From Streptomyces sp. ISL-12 (GTDB lineage Bacteria > Actinomycetota > Actinomycetes > Streptomycetales > Streptomycetaceae), in contig NZ_JAGGOO010000006.1 in NCBI RefSeq assembly GCF_018614415.1, positions 1 through 64,000 on the forward strand: DNA of 64,000 nucleotides, read 5' to 3'. Of this stretch, positions 37,493-46,930 are shown piece after piece (the first letter of the stretch is position 1; each line of letters begins with the position of its first letter). The position numbers and the translations under genes are program-made. The notes under the pieces are model-generated. The model was not told where the DNA came from. It saw only the letters and a list, made by a program, of their open reading frames with translations, and searched no databases.

Positions 37493-40018
37493 TCAGCCCC
37501 GCAGATCCACCAGCAGGGGCGGCGCGTGCTCCCCCTTGACGGTCGTCAACGACAGCACGGCATGCCCGGGCGGCACGGCGTGCGCCAGCTCGGAGGCGGA
37601 CCAGCGTTCGCGTTCGACCTGCTTCACGGTGACCGCGTCCGTCGTGACCGCCTTGCCCGTCACCAGCTTGCGCAGGGCGTGGAAGGCCCGGGTCATCGGC
37701 TGGTCGGCGAAGACGGTGTGCTGGGCGACCTCGGTGGTCTCCACCCACTCGGTGCCCCAGGCCTGCGCGAACCGGCTGCCGTCCCAGGTGGTGACGCCGC
37801 AGAAGGCCATCCGGCAGCCGACCGCGCCGTAGAGCGGGCCGTGCAGGGCCTCGGGGACGTCGGCGATGGTGCGCAGCGCGAGCAGCACGCCCGCGTTCTG
37901 TCCGCGCAGCCGCTGGATGCGGCGCACCGACTCGGCGGTGACGGTGCCCGTCGCGTCGTCCAGTACCAGGCCGGCGAAGTGGGCGCGCCCGCTCTCCCGG
38001 ACGACGGCGAGGAACTGGGCGAGGACCAGCCGGGTGATCAGCCGGCCGGCCTCCTCGTGGCCGCGTTCGGGCAGGTCGATCCGTACCCGCAGCGGGTGGT
38101 GGGCGACGGCGCGCAGGGAGAAGGGCCGGCCCGGGCCGCCCCCGCCGAAGAAGTCCGCGAACACCGGCCGGTTCAGCAGCCCCAGCCGGTCGGCCAGGAC
38201 CCGGCCGGCGTCACCCGGCGTGCCGGTCTGCCGCAGCCGCGCGTCGAGTTCGCGGACCATGACGTCGTTCCCGGCGGCGACGAGCGCCTCGCGCAGCGGG
38301 GTCAGCGCGCCGTCGCCGCCTTCCAGCAGTTCCCGCAGTTCCGGCAGGGCGGGGAAGCGGCCGTGCACCGCCCGGAAGGGGCCGAGGAGCTGGGCCAGTA
38401 CGGTGGCTGCGCCCTGGGAGCCCGCCGGTTCGAGGTCGCCGGCCAGGGCCTCGGCGAGGAGGGAGGCCGCCTCGTCCGGGTCGTCGGACTCGGCGTAGGG
38501 GTCGAGGTCGTGGACGGAGGACGGGTCACCGATCCGCACGATCACGTCGAAGGCGTCGTCCGCGCCGAGCGGGCTGCCCGCGGCGGAGACCGCGACGACG
38601 GCGCAGCGTCCGGTGAGCGCCTGGAGGGCGAGGGCCTCGGTCACCGGTTCGACCAGGGTGCGGGTCTTGCCGGAGCCGGAGGGGCCGATGGCCAGCAGGG
38701 AGGTGCCGAGCACCTCGGGGCCGAGGGCGGCGCCTGCCTCGTGGTAGGGGCGCGGGGTGCGTTCGGCCGGCGCCCAGCGGCCGATGCGGACCTGACCGGC
38801 GAGCAGGTCGTGGCGGGCGGCCCGGCGGGGCAGGTCGCGGGCGCCGGACGGGTGGGTCCAGGCGGCGCCGCCCTGGCGCAGCACGGTGTCGCGGAAGGCG
38901 TCGAGGCCGGCGCCGCGCCGGGCGAGGTGGAAGGCGTGCTCGACACGGGTGCAGTCGACGTCGTTCATCCGGCCCCCGGCGACCTCGGCGGTGAGCAGCT
39001 CGGCGGCCTCGTGCTGGCCGATGTCGCGCAGGGCGGGCCACTGGGACCGGGGCCGCTCGGCCGTGGGAGCGGCGCTGGGGGCGCCGGTGGCCCGGCGGGC
39101 GGCGAGCAGGTTCCGGGCGTACGGCCACCAGCCGCCGAGGCGGGCGAACGGCCACACCACGAGCGCGGTGACGACCGCGTACAGCGTGTCCGTGTAGAGG
39201 ACGGAGGCCATCAGCTCGTAGCTGCCGGTGACCAGCACGGTCAGGGACAGCAGCGGTCCCACGACCGGCACCGGGTCCCATCCGGCGCCCGGGAACGCCT
39301 CGGGGAAGACGAGGCTGAGGGCGATCAGGGCGAGGCCGGCGGCGATCAGGGCGCGGACCGGCTGGGGCCGGTGGCCCGTGTAGTGGCGGGCGATGGCGGG
39401 CCAGCTGCCCAGCGCGGCCACCGCGAGGACGAGGACGACGAAGAAGAGGCCGTCGTAGACGAGCGCGGCGTGCGCCCCCGGCAGCGTCACCGCCTCGCCC
39501 TCGACCGGCTTGGGCGTGGCCTTGGTGCCGCCCCACCACCAGTCGTTCGGCGTGAACATCCGCAGCAGGACGAACTGGTACGGCACGACACCGCGCCGCC
39601 AGAACGACCACACCCCGATCGCCAGCACCAGCGGAACGAGCATGCCGACGACCGTCACCGGGGCGAGCTTCTCCGTGGCCTCCTTGAGCGGGCGGTAGCC
39701 CTGCCGCCAGATCCCGGGCCGGGCCTCCGGCCGGTCCGCGTCGAGCCAGGCGGCGACGGTGGAGGCGGACCGGGGCAGTTGCTGGGGCACGGGTGGTGTG
39801 CCCGGTGCCGGGGGCCTGCCCGGCGCCTGGGCCGTGCCCGGTGGTGCCTGGCCCGTGCCCGGTGGTGCCTGGCCCGTGCCCGGTGGCATACCCGGTGCCG
39901 GTGGCATACCCGGCGCCCGGGCCGGCCGGGGCGGCACCGCGGGCCGCGTCGGCGGCATCGGAGGCGGCACGGGATTCACCCGCGCCCCCCGCACGTCCCG
40001 CTTCCCGTCGCTGTCCAT
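37493..40018 (-). CDS. Membrane-anchored VirD4/TraD-like P-loop ATPase, function unknown
   Basis: 841 aa. A Pro/Gly-rich N-terminus with PPGTGQA repeats (about 20-85) is followed by four to five TM helices (about 115-305: VTVVGMLVPLVLAIGVWSF, GLFFVVLVLAVAALGSW, ALIAAGLALIALSLV) and a cytoplasmic FtsK/VirD4-type ATPase with Walker A GPSGSGKT (445-452) and a Walker B-like FAGLVLDDAT. No relaxase or pilus gene is nearby, so it is not obviously conjugative. The ATG at 40018 has AGGGGG eight nt upstream; an ATG at 40054 could be a leaderless alternative because a TAGATT -10 ends 8 nt before it. Divergent from gabT. Confidence 0.82.
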   Translation of the reverse strand: MDSDGKRDVRGARVNPVPPPMPPTRPAVPPRPARAPGMPPAPGMPPGTGQAPPGTGQAPPGTAQAPGRPPAPGTPPVPQQLPRSASTVAAWLDADRPEARPGIWRQGYRPLKEATEKLAPVTVVGMLVPLVLAIGVWSFWRRGVVPYQFVLLRMFTPNDWWWGGTKATPKPVEGEAVTLPGAHAALVYDGLFFVVLVLAVAALGSWPAIARHYTGHRPQPVRALIAAGLALIALSLVFPEAFPGAGWDPVPVVGPLLSLTVLVTGSYELMASVLYTDTLYAVVTALVVWPFARLGGWWPYARNLLAARRATGAPSAAPTAERPRSQWPALRDIGQHEAAELLTAEVAGGRMNDVDCTRVEHAFHLARRGAGLDAFRDTVLRQGGAAWTHPSGARDLPRRAARHDLLAGQVRIGRWAPAERTPRPYHEAGAALGPEVLGTSLLAIGPSGSGKTRTLVEPVTEALALQALTGRCAVVAVSAAGSPLGADDAFDVIVRIGDPSSVHDLDPYAESDDPDEAASLLAEALAGDLEPAGSQGAATVLAQLLGPFRAVHGRFPALPELRELLEGGDGALTPLREALVAAGNDVMVRELDARLRQTGTPGDAGRVLADRLGLLNRPVFADFFGGGGPGRPFSLRAVAHHPLRVRIDLPERGHEEAGRLITRLVLAQFLAVVRESGRAHFAGLVLDDATGTVTAESVRRIQRLRGQNAGVLLALRTIADVPEALHGPLYGAVGCRMAFCGVTTWDGSRFAQAWGTEWVETTEVAQHTVFADQPMTRAFHALRKLVTGKAVTTDAVTVKQVERERWSASELAHAVPPGHAVLSLTTVKGEHAPPLLVDLRG
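39825..39920. repeat. Tandem repeats encoding Pro/Gly-rich linker
   Basis: Three 21-bp units (starting 39825, 39846, 39867), encoding P-P-G-T-G-Q-A variants on the minus strand, then two 18-bp units (from 39885 and 39903). Inside the VirD4-like gene; copy number is likely to vary between strains. Confidence 0.75.
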
Positions 40019-40067
40019 CGCCCCTGCCCCCTGAGCAGCCGTTCCGTCCACCATCGCCAGTCAATCT

Positions 40068-40087
40068 AACGCCCTTGCACGGGCGTT
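40068..40087. promoter_or_regulatory. Palindromic operator between the VirD4-like gene and gabT
   Basis: AACGCCC-N6-GGGCGTT, perfect 7-bp arms. It overlaps the spacer of a minus-strand promoter whose -10 is TAGATT (40063-40068). The regulator is unknown; it could affect either divergent gene. Confidence 0.55.
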
Positions 40088-40255
40088 CACCGCTTACGCG
40101 GCCGGGTGGGAGTCGCCGGGCCCGGGGACGTCCCTGTCCACCGCGGACAATCCGGCCGGCCGACACCGCCCACATGGAGCATGCCCACCCCTGTCCGCCG
40201 CGCCTAGCCTGCGGGAAAAGAACGTAAGTGTCCGTAGAACCACCAGGAGCCCCGC

Positions 40256-41590
40256 ATGACCGCACTTCCGCAGGAGCGCCGCCTCGTCACCGCCATCCCG
40301 GGTCCGAAGTCGCAGGAACTGCAGGCCCGCCGCACGGCCGCGGTCGCGCAGGGCGTGGGTTCCGTGCTGCCGGTGTTCACCGCGCGGGCGGGCGGCGGCA
40401 TCGTCGAGGACGTCGACGGCAACCGGCTGATCGACTTCGGCTCCGGCATCGCCGTGACCTCGGTCGGCGCCTCCGCCGAGGCCGTCGTCCGCCGGGCCGC
40501 CGCGCAGCTCGCCGACTTCACCCACACCTGTTTCATGGTCACGCCGTACGAGGGGTACGTCGCCGTCGCCGAGGCGCTGGCCGAGCTGACCCCGGGCGAC
40601 CACGCCAAGAAGTCCGCGCTGTTCAACAGCGGCGCCGAGGCCGTCGAGAACGCCGTCAAGATCGCCCGCGCGTACACCAAGCGGCAGGCGGTGGTCGTCT
40701 TCGACCACGGGTACCACGGCCGTACCAACCTCACCATGGCGCTGACCGCGAAGAACATGCCGTACAAGCACGGCTTCGGGCCGTTCGCGCCCGAGGTGTA
40801 CCGGGTCCCGGTGGCGTACGGCTACCGCTGGCCGACGGGTGCCGAGAACGCCGGGCCGGAGGCCGCCGCGCAGGCCATCGACCAGATCACCAAGCAGGTC
40901 GGCGCGGAGAACGTGGCCGCGGTCATCATCGAGCCGGTGCTCGGCGAGGGCGGCTTCATCGAGCCCGCCAAGGGGTTCCTGCCGGCGATCCGCCAGTTCG
41001 CCGCCGACCACGGCATCGTCTTCGTCGCCGACGAGATCCAGTCCGGCTTCTGCCGCACCGGGCAGTGGTTCGCCTGCGAGGACGAGGGGATCGTCCCCGA
41101 CCTGATCACCACCGCCAAGGGCATCGCGGGCGGGCTGCCGCTGGCCGCCGTCACCGGCCGCGCCGAGATCATGGACGCCGCGCACTCCGGCGGCCTCGGC
41201 GGCACCTACGGCGGCAACCCGGTGGCCTGCGCGGGCGCGCTCGGCGCCATCGAGACGATGAAGGAGCTGGACCTCAACGCCAAGGCCAAGACCATCGAGG
41301 CGATCATGAAGTCCCGCCTCACCGCCATGGCCGGGAAGTTCGACGTCATCGGCGACGTCCGGGGCCGCGGCGCCATGATCGCCATCGAGCTGGTCAAGGA
41401 CCGCGCCACCAAGGAGCCGGCCCCGGAGGCGACCGCCGCGCTCGCCAAGGCCTGCCACGCCGAGGGGCTGCTGGTCCTGACCTGTGGCACCTACGGCAAC
41501 GTCCTGCGCTTCCTGCCCCCGCTCGTGATCGGCGAGGAGCTGCTGAACGAGGGGCTGGACATCATCGAGCAGGCCCTCGGCCGCATCTGA
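40256..41590 (+). CDS. gabT: 4-aminobutyrate (GABA) aminotransferase
   Basis: 444 aa class-III PLP aminotransferase converting GABA and 2-oxoglutarate to succinate semialdehyde and glutamate. SALFNSGAEAVENAVKIAR and HGYHGRTNLTMALTAK match GabT; the cofactor Lys288 is in TTAKGIAGGLPLAA and the PLP-ring Asp in VFVADEIQSGFCRTG. ATG with AGGAG eight nt upstream. It would be the second-to-last step of polyamine/GABA breakdown, with an aldehyde dehydrogenase oxidising succinate semialdehyde. Transcribed alone, divergent from the VirD4-like gene. Confidence 0.95.
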   Translation: MTALPQERRLVTAIPGPKSQELQARRTAAVAQGVGSVLPVFTARAGGGIVEDVDGNRLIDFGSGIAVTSVGASAEAVVRRAAAQLADFTHTCFMVTPYEGYVAVAEALAELTPGDHAKKSALFNSGAEAVENAVKIARAYTKRQAVVVFDHGYHGRTNLTMALTAKNMPYKHGFGPFAPEVYRVPVAYGYRWPTGAENAGPEAAAQAIDQITKQVGAENVAAVIIEPVLGEGGFIEPAKGFLPAIRQFAADHGIVFVADEIQSGFCRTGQWFACEDEGIVPDLITTAKGIAGGLPLAAVTGRAEIMDAAHSGGLGGTYGGNPVACAGALGAIETMKELDLNAKAKTIEAIMKSRLTAMAGKFDVIGDVRGRGAMIAIELVKDRATKEPAPEATAALAKACHAEGLLVLTCGTYGNVLRFLPPLVIGEELLNEGLDIIEQALGRI

Positions 41591-41733
41591 GCCCCCGCCT
41601 CCCCCTCCCCTCTCACGCGCATCCGAGCAGCCGTCCGCTCGGCCGGTTCCGTGAACGGCAGAGCGTGTGAAGAAGGTGTGCGAGGTGGATGGCAGGTCGC
41701 GGATGCCCCTGTCTTCGGGCCCGTCCCCTGTCG

Positions 41734-41739
41734 TAGGTT
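41734..41739 (+). promoter_or_regulatory. -10 element of the PAP2 gene (leaderless?)
   Basis: TAGGTT ends 8 nt before the ATG at 41748, so transcription would start at or next to the start codon. No good -35 is seen. Confidence 0.45.
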
Positions 41740-41747
41740 CTACGCAG

Positions 41748-42593
41748 ATGAGAGATACACCCCGCCCACAGGGAACTGTGGGTGACCCCAGGCCGGGGCC
41801 TCCCCAGCTGCGGCCTGGTCGTGCCCTCGCGCACACAAACGGAGCCTTTGGCTTCGGATCTCCTCACCGATCGGACGGTCGCTCGCCCCAAACCCCCCGG
41901 GGCGCGCGACGTTCCGGTCCGTTCGGCCGCCTCGGAACCACCCCCCCTGTTCCGGGGCGGCCGACCTCCCCCTCCCGCTCCCCCCTCCTCCTTCTCGGGG
42001 GCATCGGGCTGCCCGCCCTGCTCTTCGCGCTGATCACCTGGCAGGTCGTCGCGGACGGTCCGCTGATCCGGGTGGACGAGCGGCTGAGCAGGGCCCTTGT
42101 CCGTCCGGACCGGTTCTCCGAACTCCTCGCCGACCTCGGCAACACCCAGGTCGCACTGCCCGTGCTCGTGGCCGCGCTGACGTACGCGGCCTGGCGCGGG
42201 CGGTCCACCGGTACAGACCAATGGTGGCTGCCGCCCCTCGCCGGGGCGCTGCTGATGGCACTGGTGCCGGCGCTGGTCGTCCCCCTCAAGGTCTGGACCG
42301 ACCGCCCCGGCACCCCTGCCGTGGAACCGGCCACCGGCTACTACCCCTCCGGCCACACCGCCACCGCGGTCGTCGCCTACGGCGCGGCGGTGCTGGTACT
42401 GCTGCCCCTGCTGCGCTCGGCGGCCGTCCGCCGGTGGCTGTGCCTGGCCGGCGCGGTCCTCGTCCTCGCCGCCTCCTACGGGCTGGTCCGGCGGGGCTAC
42501 CACTGGCCACTGGACGTGGTGGCCAGCTGGTGCCTGTTCGGCACGCTGCTGTTCTGCCTGCGCCTCCTGGTGGGCCGCCGCCGGACCGGGTGA
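41748..42593 (+). CDS. PAP2-family membrane phosphatase
   Basis: 281 aa. A Pro/Arg-rich cytoplasmic N-terminus (about 1-80) is followed by six TM helices. The three phosphatase motifs are KVWTDRP, YYPSGHTATAVVA and VRRGYHWPLDVVA (active-site His residues). Likely substrates are lipid phosphates such as phosphatidate or polyprenyl diphosphate. The ATG at 41748 is preferred on the basis of the -10 placement; a GTG at 41667 would add 27 residues. It ends 8 bp before the convergent flavoenzyme gene, with no terminator between. Confidence 0.88.
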   Translation: MRDTPRPQGTVGDPRPGPPQLRPGRALAHTNGAFGFGSPHRSDGRSPQTPRGARRSGPFGRLGTTPPVPGRPTSPSRSPLLLLGGIGLPALLFALITWQVVADGPLIRVDERLSRALVRPDRFSELLADLGNTQVALPVLVAALTYAAWRGRSTGTDQWWLPPLAGALLMALVPALVVPLKVWTDRPGTPAVEPATGYYPSGHTATAVVAYGAAVLVLLPLLRSAAVRRWLCLAGAVLVLAASYGLVRRGYHWPLDVVASWCLFGTLLFCLRLLVGRRRTG

Positions 42594-42601
42594 CGGCGGA
42601 T

Positions 42602-44020
42602 TCAGCTGTCGAAACCCAGGCCGAGCCGGTCCAGCGTGCGCAGCCACAGGTTGCGGCGGCCGGCGTGCGCGTCCGCGCGGGCCAGCGACCACTTGGTCAG
42701 CGCGATGCCGGTCCAGGCGAAGGGCTCCGGCGGGAACGGCAGCGGCTTCCTGCGGACCATCTCCAGCGCGGTCCGCTCGGTCCGCTCCCCCGCCAGCAGG
42801 TCCAGCATCACCTCGGCGCCGAACCGCGTGGCGCCGACCCCGAGCCCGGTGTACCCGGCGGCGTAGGCGACCCGCCCCTGGTGGGCCGTGCCGAAGAACG
42901 CCGAGAAGCGGGAGCAGGTGTCGATGGCCCCGCCCCAGGCGTGCGTGAAGCGGACGCCCTCCAGCTGCGGGAAGCAGGTGAAGAAGTGCCCGGCCAGCTT
43001 GGCGTGGGTCTCGGGCCGGTCGTCGTACTCGGCGCGGACCCGGCCGCCGTAGTGGTGGACCGCGTCGTAGCCGCCCCACAGGACGCGGTTGTCGGCGGAG
43101 AGCCGGAAGTAGTGGAACTGGTTGCCGCTGTCCGCCAGCCCCTGACGGCCCCGCCAGCCGATCGAGGCGAGCTGCTGGGAGGTGAGCGGCTCGGTCATCA
43201 GGGCGTAGTCGTAGACCGGGACGGTGTAGGAGCGGACCCGGCGCAGCAGGCTGGGGAAGACGTTGGTGCCCAGGGCGACGGCGCGGGCGCGGACCAGGCC
43301 GTAGGGGGTGCGTACGGCCATTCCGGCGCCGTACGGCTTGAGGGTGAGCGCGGGGGTGTGCTCGTGGACGCGGACGCCGAGGGCGAGGCAGGCCCGCTTC
43401 AGGCCCCAGGCGAGCTTGGCGGGGTTGAGCAGGGCGACGCCCCGGCGGTCGTGGAGGCCGGCCCGGAAGGTGGGCGAGTCGACCTGTGCCCGTACGGCAT
43501 CGGCGTCGAGGTACTCGATGTGCTCGGCGAGGCCCGCGCGCCGGATCTGTTCGTACCAGTCCCGCAGTTCCCGGGCCTGGTAGGGCTCGGTGGCGAGGTC
43601 GATCTCGCCGGTGCGCTCGAAGTCGCAGTCCAGGGAGTGCCGGGTGACGGCCTCCTCGATGGCGTCGAGGTTGCGGGCGCCGAGTTCCTCCAGCCGGTGG
43701 ATCTCGTCGGGCCAGCGGGCGAGGCCGTTGGCCAGGCCGTGGGTGAGGGAGGCGGCGCAGAAACCGCCGTTGCGGCCGGAGGCCGCCCAGCCCACCTCGC
43801 GGCCCTCCAGCAGGACGACGTCCCGGCCGGGGTCGCGTTCCTTGGCGAGCAGCGCGGTCCACAGCCCGCTGTAGCCGCCGCCGACGACGAGCAGGTCGCA
43901 GGTCTCGGTGCTGGTGAGGGCGGACTCGGGGCGGGGGCGGCCGGGGTCGTCCAGCCAGTACGGCACCGGCTGGGCGTCGGAAAGAGACCTGGTCCAACGG
44001 GTCATGGCGCTCGGGGCCAT
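42602..44020 (-). CDS. puuB: FAD-dependent oxidoreductase, gamma-glutamylputrescine oxidase-like
   Basis: 472 aa DAO-type flavoenzyme. N-terminal Rossmann motif DLLVVGGGYSGLWTALLAKE and the GREVGWAASGRNGGFC block are typical of PuuB, which oxidises gamma-glutamylputrescine to the aldehyde. C-terminal YAAGYTGLGVGATRFGAEV closes the FAD site. It is the last gene of the ALDH2-potD-potA-potB-potC-puuB operon, placing oxidation, aldehyde removal and uptake under one promoter. TAGGGAG lies 8 nt before the ATG. Symbol assigned by similarity and context; substrate untested. Confidence 0.83.
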   Translation of the reverse strand: MAPSAMTRWTRSLSDAQPVPYWLDDPGRPRPESALTSTETCDLLVVGGGYSGLWTALLAKERDPGRDVVLLEGREVGWAASGRNGGFCAASLTHGLANGLARWPDEIHRLEELGARNLDAIEEAVTRHSLDCDFERTGEIDLATEPYQARELRDWYEQIRRAGLAEHIEYLDADAVRAQVDSPTFRAGLHDRRGVALLNPAKLAWGLKRACLALGVRVHEHTPALTLKPYGAGMAVRTPYGLVRARAVALGTNVFPSLLRRVRSYTVPVYDYALMTEPLTSQQLASIGWRGRQGLADSGNQFHYFRLSADNRVLWGGYDAVHHYGGRVRAEYDDRPETHAKLAGHFFTCFPQLEGVRFTHAWGGAIDTCSRFSAFFGTAHQGRVAYAAGYTGLGVGATRFGAEVMLDLLAGERTERTALEMVRRKPLPFPPEPFAWTGIALTKWSLARADAHAGRRNLWLRTLDRLGLGFDS

Positions 44021-44040
44021 GATGTCAACTCCCTACGGAA

Positions 44041-44847
44041 TCATGCTTTCGGTCGGGTCCGGCGACGGCCGGCGGCCATCGAGACGAGGACGAGCAGGAC
44101 GGCGACGGCGAACATGGCCGTCCCGATGACATTGATCTGCACGGGCGTTCCGCGCTGCGCCGAGCCCCAGACGAACATGGGGAAGGTGACGGTCGAGCCC
44201 GCGTTGAAATTGGTGATGATGAAATCGTCGAAGGAGAGCGCGAAGGCGAGCAGCGCGCCGGCCGCTATTCCGGGGGCGGCGATGGGGAGCGTGACCCGGA
44301 GGAAGGTCTGGAAAGGGCCGGCGTAGAGGTCCTGGGCGGCCTGTTCCAGTTTCGGGTCCATCGACATGACGCGGGCTTTCACGGCGGTCACGACGAAACT
44401 CAGGCAGAACATGATGTGGGCGATGAGAATCGTCCAGAAGCCGAGTTGCGCGCCCATGTTCAGGAAGAGCGTGAGGAGCGAGGCGGCCATCACCACCTCG
44501 GGCATCGCCATCGGCAGGAAGATGAGCGCGTTCACGGCGGAGCGGGCGCGGAAGCGGTAGCGGACGAGCGCGAAGGCGATCGCGGTGCCGAGCGCGGTCG
44601 CGCCGAGCGTGGCCCAGAACGCGATCTGGAGGCTGAGGGTGAGGGAGCCGCACAGATCGGCGACGCCGCACGGGTCCCGCCACGCGTCCGTCGAGAATTC
44701 CTGCCATTCGTAATTGAAACGGCCGACGGGTTCGTTGAAGGAGAAGACCGTGACGACGACGTTCGGCAGCAGGAGATAGGCGAGCGTCAGCAGTCCGGCG
44801 AGCACGACCAGATTGCGTTTGAGCCAGTTGACGAAGGGCGTCATCAC
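44041..44847 (-). CDS. potC: Spermidine/putrescine ABC transporter permease
   Basis: 268 aa, six TM helices (LVVLAGLLTLAYLLLPNVVV, and others). The EAA loop AAQDLYAGPFQTFLRVTLPI and FALSFDDFIITNFN are PotC-like. The GTG at 44847 overlaps the potB stop (GTGA), with ATG as second codon. It forms the channel with PotB. A short loop with a Cys pair (PCGVADLCGSL, about 59-69) in the first extracytoplasmic segment could form a disulphide; not obviously conserved in PotC. Confidence 0.92.
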   Translation of the reverse strand: MMTPFVNWLKRNLVVLAGLLTLAYLLLPNVVVTVFSFNEPVGRFNYEWQEFSTDAWRDPCGVADLCGSLTLSLQIAFWATLGATALGTAIAFALVRYRFRARSAVNALIFLPMAMPEVVMAASLLTLFLNMGAQLGFWTILIAHIMFCLSFVVTAVKARVMSMDPKLEQAAQDLYAGPFQTFLRVTLPIAAPGIAAGALLAFALSFDDFIITNFNAGSTVTFPMFVWGSAQRGTPVQINVIGTAMFAVAVLLVLVSMAAGRRRTRPKA

Positions 44848-45767
44848 ACCAGGTCCTCCGTCCCGGATTTACGGATGTAGAGCGTGACCATGATGAGGAT
44901 CGCGGCCATGAGGATGAAGGAGAGGGCGGCGGCCGTCGGATAGTCCAGGACGCGCAGGAACTGGGTCTGGATGACGTTGCCGACCATGCGGGTGTCGGTG
45001 GAGCCGAGCAGGTCGGCGTTGACGTAGTCGCCGGTGGCGGGGATGAAGGTGAGCAGCGTGCCGGAGACGACGCCCGGCAGGGAGAGCGGGAAGGTGACCT
45101 TGCGGAAGGTGGTGAAGGGGCGGGCGTACAGGTCGCCCGCCGCCTCGTGCAGCCTGCCGTCGATGCGTTCCAGCGAGGTGTAGAGCGGCAGGATCATGAA
45201 GGGGAGGAAGTTGTACGTCAGTCCGCAGACCACCGCGAGCGGGGTGGCGAGCACCCGGTCGCCGGCCGTCCAGCCGAGCCAGCTCGTGACGTCCAGGACG
45301 TGCAGGGTGTTCAGCGCGCCGACGACCGGGCCGCCGTCCGCGAGGATCGTCTTCCAGGCGAGGGTGCGGATGAGGAAGCTGGTGAAGAACGGGGCGATCA
45401 CCAAGACCATGATCAGGTTCCGCCAGCGGCCCGCGCGGAACGCGATCAGGTAGGCCAGCGGGTAGCCGAGCAGCAGGCACAGCACGGTCGCGGCGGCGGC
45501 GTAGGCGACCGAGCGCAGGAACTGCGGCCAGTACGCGGACAGCGCGTCCCAGTAGGTGGCGACGTGCCAGGTGACCTCGTAGCCCTCCTCCAGGGAGCCG
45601 GTCTGCACGGAGGTGGACGCCTGGTAGATCATCGGCAGCGCGAAGAAGACGAGCAGCCAGAGGATGCCGGGGAGCAGGAGCCAGTACGGGGTGAGGCGGC
45701 CACGGCGGCGTGGGGGGTCGCCGTCCGGCGGCGCGGTCGGGGGCGCCTCGGTGAGGGTGGCGGTCAT
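44844..45767 (-). CDS. potB: Spermidine/putrescine ABC transporter permease
   Basis: 307 aa. Six TM helices beginning YWLLLPGILWLLVFFALPMI; EAA loop EAAGDLYARPFTTFRKVTFP and FIPATGDYVNADLLG are PotB hallmarks. Start ATG overlaps the potA stop by one base; its stop overlaps the potC start. Works with potA, potC and potD products in polyamine import. Confidence 0.93.
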   Translation of the reverse strand: MTATLTEAPPTAPPDGDPPRRRGRLTPYWLLLPGILWLLVFFALPMIYQASTSVQTGSLEEGYEVTWHVATYWDALSAYWPQFLRSVAYAAAATVLCLLLGYPLAYLIAFRAGRWRNLIMVLVIAPFFTSFLIRTLAWKTILADGGPVVGALNTLHVLDVTSWLGWTAGDRVLATPLAVVCGLTYNFLPFMILPLYTSLERIDGRLHEAAGDLYARPFTTFRKVTFPLSLPGVVSGTLLTFIPATGDYVNADLLGSTDTRMVGNVIQTQFLRVLDYPTAAALSFILMAAILIMVTLYIRKSGTEDLV

Positions 45768-46930
45768 CAGGCGGCCTCTTCCACGCCCGCGGCCTCTGTA
45801 CCGTCCTGGGCGGACTGGGCGGCGTCCAGGCCGAAGGTGTGGGCCGGGTTCCAGTGCACGACGACCTCGGCGCCGGGGACGAGGCGCGGGTCGCGGTCGA
45901 TGTTCTGGACGTAGACCGCGAAGTCGCGGCAGACGGGGCTGTCGACGACGTACTGGGTGGAGACGCCGAGGAAGCTCGCGTCGGCGATGGTGCCGGTGAT
46001 GCGGTTGCGGCCCTCGGGGACCGTGCCGGCGTCGGCGGCGGGGACGAGGGCGGCCTTCTCCGGGCGGACGCCGACCAGCACCTTACCGCCGGCCGCCGTG
46101 GCCGCGCCGCACCGGTCGGCGGGGAGGGCCAGCGTGCCGCCGCCCGCCTTCACCGCGAGGTCCGCGCCGCTGCGGCCGTCCACCTCGGCCTCGATGAAGT
46201 TGGAGGTGCCGAGGAAGTTGGCGACGAAGGTGGTGCGCGGGTTCTCGTACAGGCCGGTGGGGGTGCCGAGTTGCTCGACGCGGCCGGCGTTCATCACCGC
46301 GACCTGGTCGGCCATGGTCATGGCCTCCTCCTGGTCGTGGGTGACGTGCACGAAGGTGATGCCGACCTCGGTCTGGATGCGTTTCAGCTCCAGCTGCATC
46401 TGGCGGCGGAGTTTCAGGTCGAGGGCGCCGAGGGGCTCGTCGAGGAGGAGGACGCGGGGGTGGTTGATCAGGGCGCGGGCCACGGCGACGCGCTGCTGCT
46501 GGCCACCGGAGAGCTGGTGCGGCTTCTTGCGGGCCTGCTCGCCGAGCTGGACCAGGTCGAGCATCTCGCCGACCTGCTTCTTGACGGACTTGATGCCGCG
46601 CCGGCGCAGGCCGAAGGCGACGTTCTCGAAGACGTCGAGGTGCGGGAAGAGGGCGTAGGACTGGAAGACGGTGTTCACCGGGCGCTTGTACGGCGGCAGG
46701 TGCGTGACGTCCTGGTCGCCGAGGTGGACGGTGCCGCAGGAAGGTTCCTCCAGGCCGGCGATCATGCGCAGGGTGGTGGTCTTGCCGCAGCCGGAGGCGC
46801 CGAGCAGGGCGAAGAACGAGCCCTCGGGGACGGTCAGGTCCAGCGGGTGTACGGCGGTGAAGGAGCCGTAGGTCTTGCCTATGCCGGTGAGGCGGACGTC
46901 GCCGCCCTTTTCGTTCATCATGTGGGTCAC
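45767..46930 (-). CDS. potA: Spermidine/putrescine ABC transporter ATPase
   Basis: 387 aa. Walker A GASGCGKT (44-51), signature [15 protein letters not shown], Walker [14 protein letters not shown]-loop VTHDQEEAM, and a C-terminal TOBE domain (about 290-375). PotA-type import ATPase. The GTG at 46930 overlaps the potD stop (GTGA). All catalytic motifs are intact, unlike the ABC ATPase at 58428. Confidence 0.95.
   Translation of the reverse strand: MTHMMNEKGGDVRLTGIGKTYGSFTAVHPLDLTVPEGSFFALLGASGCGKTTTLRMIAGLEEPSCGTVHLGDQDVTHLPPYKRPVNTVFQSYALFPHLDVFENVAFGLRRRGIKSVKKQVGEMLDLVQLGEQARKKPHQLSGGQQQRVAVARALINHPRVLLLDEPLGALDLKLRRQMQLELKRIQTEVGITFVHVTHDQEEAMTMADQVAVMNAGRVEQLGTPTGLYENPRTTFVANFLGTSNFIEAEVDGRSGADLAVKAGGGTLALPADRCGAATAAGGKVLVGVRPEKAALVPAADAGTVPEGRNRITGTIADASFLGVSTQYVVDSPVCRDFAVYVQNIDRDPRLVPGAEVVVHWNPAHTFGLDAAQSAQDGTEAAGVEEAA

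Noticed and set aside
37493-40018. Integrative conjugative element centred on the VirD4-like gene
   Set aside because: No integrase, relaxase, Rep, attachment-site duplication or tRNA target in the window.
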